The position numbers and the translations under genes were made by a program. A stretch of 15,184 nt of DNA, taken from assembly GCA_009774395.1 (NCBI GenBank), contig VSNQ01000053.1:1-15184 (forward strand), read 5' to 3'. Below the pieces are notes generated by a model. It saw only the letters and a list, made by a program, of their open reading frames with translations. It was not told the origin of the DNA and did no database searches. This DNA comes from Lachnospiraceae bacterium. Lineage in GTDB: Bacteria > Bacillota > Clostridia > Lachnospirales > Lachnospiraceae. This document shows, piece after piece, positions 13,175 to 15,184 of the stretch. Every line of letters starts with the position of its first letter. Position 1 is the stretch's first letter.

Positions 13175-15184
13175 TTACTCAGTTCCTAAAATGATCTTAT
13201 TCAACGCCATAGTATATTCCAAATTATCTTCATAAAGCAGCAATTCACGCGCCGATGCTTCATCCAAACCATATTTTGTGCTCAAAATATTTTCAATATC
13301 TGCCTTAATTGCATCTACTTCCTGCATAGCACCATATTGTTCCGCGTCGGCATTAATTGCATCATATGTCGTATAAACCATAATCAATGAATTCAATGCT
13401 TCAATCTCTCTGTCCATTTTCAAATTTGTCTGATAAGAGTCATATCTACGCTGCATTTTTAAAATTACTTCACTCTTTTTCTGCATTTGCTCATCTGCAC
13501 CATTTAAATCCATTCCATATGTAGACAAATAAACGGTCTTATAATCTTGTGAGTCAAATGCATTACGCGCTTTTTGTATATACCCCTGCGACGCTAATAC
13601 ATTGGTTGCCACAATCACTGCACCACACACAGATGCACCAAACACTGCTGCAATTGCAATCTTTTTTGGCGGAATACGCTTTTTGGGGCCTTCTGCTGCT
13701 TCCTTTGCCCGCTTTGCTGCAAGCTTGGCTTCCTTCGCAGCCGCTTTTTCTTTCTTCTTTTGCGCTGCTGCCTCTGCCTTTGCTTTTTGTGCCGCCTCCT
13801 TATCTGCTGCCTTTGCCTCTTTTTCCTGCTCTTTGACCGCTTTTTCTTCTTCTTTCTTTGTCTGATTTTCCTGCTTTTTCGCTTCCTTTGCTGCTTTCTC
13901 TGCTGCAAGTTCTTCTTCTGTTGGTTCTGGTACTAATTCTTCTGTTAATGCATTAAACAGTTTTCCAAAGAACCCTGATTTTTTCTCACTCTCCTCTTCC
14001 TCTGATGCAGTATCTACGTCTTTTCCTTTTTTCTTCTTGCTCTTTTCTTTCTTTGCCTTCTTGTTGTCCGCGTTACTTGCGCTCTCTGCTTTTTCCGCTT
14101 TTTTCTCAACTTGCGTACTGGCGATGGCTTTCTCCTCATCAGCATCAACAAAAGCTTCTTCATTTTCTGCCATCTGATTTAGCAAATCCATCATATCATC
14201 CTGAATAGGCTCATTATTATCCGACTTTTTAAGCATATCATTAATTTCTGCTAAGTCGGAATCTGTATCCAACATACTAAGCACATCATCCAAATCATCA
14301 TCAGAATCTGCACTTCCTTCCAAAGCCACATCATCAATGTCAATATCCAAGTTCAAATCCATATCAGAATCATCATCACCGCTGTCTGATTCCTCCGGCT
14401 TTGACTCTTCCAAATCTAAACTGTCAAGTTCCAGTTCTTCAAGATTTAATTCTTCATTCTCTGTTCCCAATTTACTCTCCTCTGATTCTAATTCATTCAT
14501 TTGTTCCAACTTTAGTTCGTCTGTCGTTTCCGGCTTATCAATGGGTAGTTCTGGCTCATCTAATATATCAGGAATATCAATATTCAAATCCTCTTCTAGT
14601 GATAGTTCTGGAATATCTGCTTCTAAATCTAATGTTTCTAGCGATAGTTCTGGAATATCTATATCTGATTCAAGAGCTGGATTGGATTCCTCTATTGCGA
14701 TATCGGGTTCAAATAATTTATCAGGCTCTATATCCAATGCATCAAGGGATATTTCTGGAGCAGGGATTTCTTCTGTTCGAGCAAAAATCTCCGTTTCAGA
14801 TTGCACATCAGCTTCTTTATCCAATACATCTAAAGATACCTCTGATTCAAAATTTACTTCTGGTTCAGGGGGTAATTCCAATTCATCTAACATTACTTCT
14901 GAATCGAAAGTTGTTTCTGCATTATTTTGCGCAGGTTCTGACTCAAGAATTGCATCAGATTCATCTGACAATGTTCCTGAATCAGAAAATATATCCGATT
15001 CCACATCTAACGCATCTAAGGACATCTTTGATTCTGGCACACCTTCCAATTCCTCAATCCTTATATCCGACTCCTGCGGGATTTCCAGATTCTCTATATC
15101 TATATTCGGTTCTGACTCTTCTTCCAATTCCTCAAGCCTTATATCCGACTCCTGTGGGATTTCCAGATTCTCTATATCTATATT
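13175..15184 (-). CDS. Acidic repeat-rich single-span membrane protein (5' end outside window)
   Basis: I do not recognise a named family. At least 669 codons are visible and the frame stays open to the right edge, so the start is missing; an internal TTG at 15127 is not a start. Numbering residues from 15127: 1-335 is extremely Asp/Glu-rich and built from degenerate repeats, with SLDALDxExD-like units near 36, 98, 127 and 162, and DIPELSLE twice near 157-179. Residues 340-385 and 403-485 are Lys/Ala/Glu-rich and probably helical or coiled-coil, separated by the hydrophobic patch FFGKLFNAL (386-394). Residues 490-511 form one membrane span preceded by KKRIPPKK. The remaining 140 residues are helical with few repeats. 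The basic flank suggests the long acidic part is cytoplasmic and the C-terminal domain outside. It may share a transcript with hisH, 80 bp downstream. Confidence 0.75.
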   Translation of the reverse strand, partial: NIDIENLEIPQESDIRLEELEEESEPNIDIENLEIPQESDIRIEELEGVPESKMSLDALDVESDIFSDSGTLSDESDAILESEPAQNNAETTFDSEVMLDELELPPEPEVNFESEVSLDVLDKEADVQSETEIFARTEEIPAPEISLDALDIEPDKLFEPDIAIEESNPALESDIDIPELSLETLDLEADIPELSLEEDLNIDIPDILDEPELPIDKPETTDELKLEQMNELESEESKLGTENEELNLEELELDSLDLEESKPEESDSGDDDSDMDLNLDIDIDDVALEGSADSDDDLDDVLSMLDTDSDLAEINDMLKKSDNNEPIQDDMMDLLNQMAENEEAFVDADEEKAIASTQVEKKAEKAESASNADNKKAKKEKSKKKKGKDVDTASEEEESEKKSGFFGKLFNALTEELVPEPTEEELAAEKAAKEAKKQENQTKKEEEKAVKEQEKEAKAADKEAAQKAKAEAAAQKKKEKAAAKEAKLAAKRAKEAAEGPKKRIPPKKIAIAAVFGASVCGAVIVATNVLASQGYIQKARNAFDSQDYKTVYLSTYGMDLNGADEQMQKKSEVILKMQRRYDSYQTNLKMDREIEALNSLIMVYTTYDAINADAEQYGAMQEVDAIKADIENILSTKYGLDEASARELLLYEDNLEYTMALNKIILGTE
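14595..14660 (-). repeat. 42-bp-period repeat inside the acidic gene
   Basis: The 24-nt block at 14595-14618 recurs at 14637-14660 with one mismatch, a period of 42 bp or 14 codons. Both encode DIPELSLE. It is older or shorter than the 78-bp repeat at the window edge. Confidence 0.6.
15043..15184 (-). repeat. Near-identical 78-bp tandem repeat in the acidic gene
   Basis: Bases 15043-15106 recur at 15121-15184 with only two differences in 64 positions, a period of 78 bp or 26 codons. Each unit encodes NIDIENLEIPQESDIR followed by an EELE-type stretch. The second copy is cut by the window edge, so further copies may follow outside. One difference is silent and the other exchanges leucine for isoleucine. 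Confidence 0.85.

Noticed and set aside
13615..13908. Arg/Lys/Gln-rich 97-codon frame on the minus strand
   Set aside because: It is the shifted reading of the Lys/Ala/Glu-rich region of the acidic membrane protein; the composition follows from that repeat.

Overview
The window looks like chromosomal DNA of a low-GC Firmicute, most probably a Lachnospiraceae (Clostridium cluster XIVa) species. The grounds are the AT-rich gaps, the strong AGGAGG-type ribosome sites, a 396-residue form of PRPP synthetase that I associate with this family, and the order DUF512 radical-SAM protein, der, plsY, gpsA. This is inference from gene content; no rRNA or tRNA is present. Thirteen of the fourteen genes lie on the minus strand; only prs is on the plus strand.

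Layout. 1-531: non-coding, with a symmetrical terminator hairpin (57-97), two diverged copies of a ~105-bp palindromic repeat (172-275, 306-410) and a weak terminator for the minus-strand genes (around 415-450). 532-2658: a two-gene unit, a MoxR-type AAA+ ATPase followed by a CoxE-like von Willebrand A protein. 2715-7217: a compact housekeeping run read leftwards, DUF512 radical-SAM/PDZ protein, der (ribosome assembly GTPase), plsY and gpsA (glycerol-3-phosphate supply and first acylation of phospholipid synthesis). The MoxR/VWA pair sits immediately downstream of gpsA, where Bacillus-type genomes carry spoIVA a little further on.

7218-7627 is a divergent control region with a good sigma-A-type promoter (7485-7513) and a leader hairpin for prs (7628-8818). 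Between prs and the next, convergent, gene is a 110-bp near-palindrome (8851-8960), MITE-like and probably also a two-way terminator. 9047-11460 holds a GNAT acetyltransferase, a Uma2-family nuclease-fold protein, two consecutive hairpins, type I signal peptidase (lepB) and uracil-DNA glycosylase (ung). 11623-13094 encodes hisF and hisH, the two subunits of imidazole glycerol phosphate synthase, without the other his genes. From 13175 to the right edge runs the 3' part of a very acidic, repeat-rich, single-span membrane protein of unknown function, whose start lies outside the window.

The less ordinary items are the unexplained acidic membrane protein with freshly duplicated 78-bp repeats, a decayed in-register tandem copy of the last 54 bp of hisH lying between hisH and hisF, two families of small palindromic repeats, the MoxR/VWA pair with a non-standard metal site, and the paired hairpins ahead of the Uma2 gene. 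Several long open frames begin upstream of their likely start; the starts given here follow the ribosome-binding sites. No CRISPR array, insertion sequence with transposase, prophage gene or tRNA was seen.
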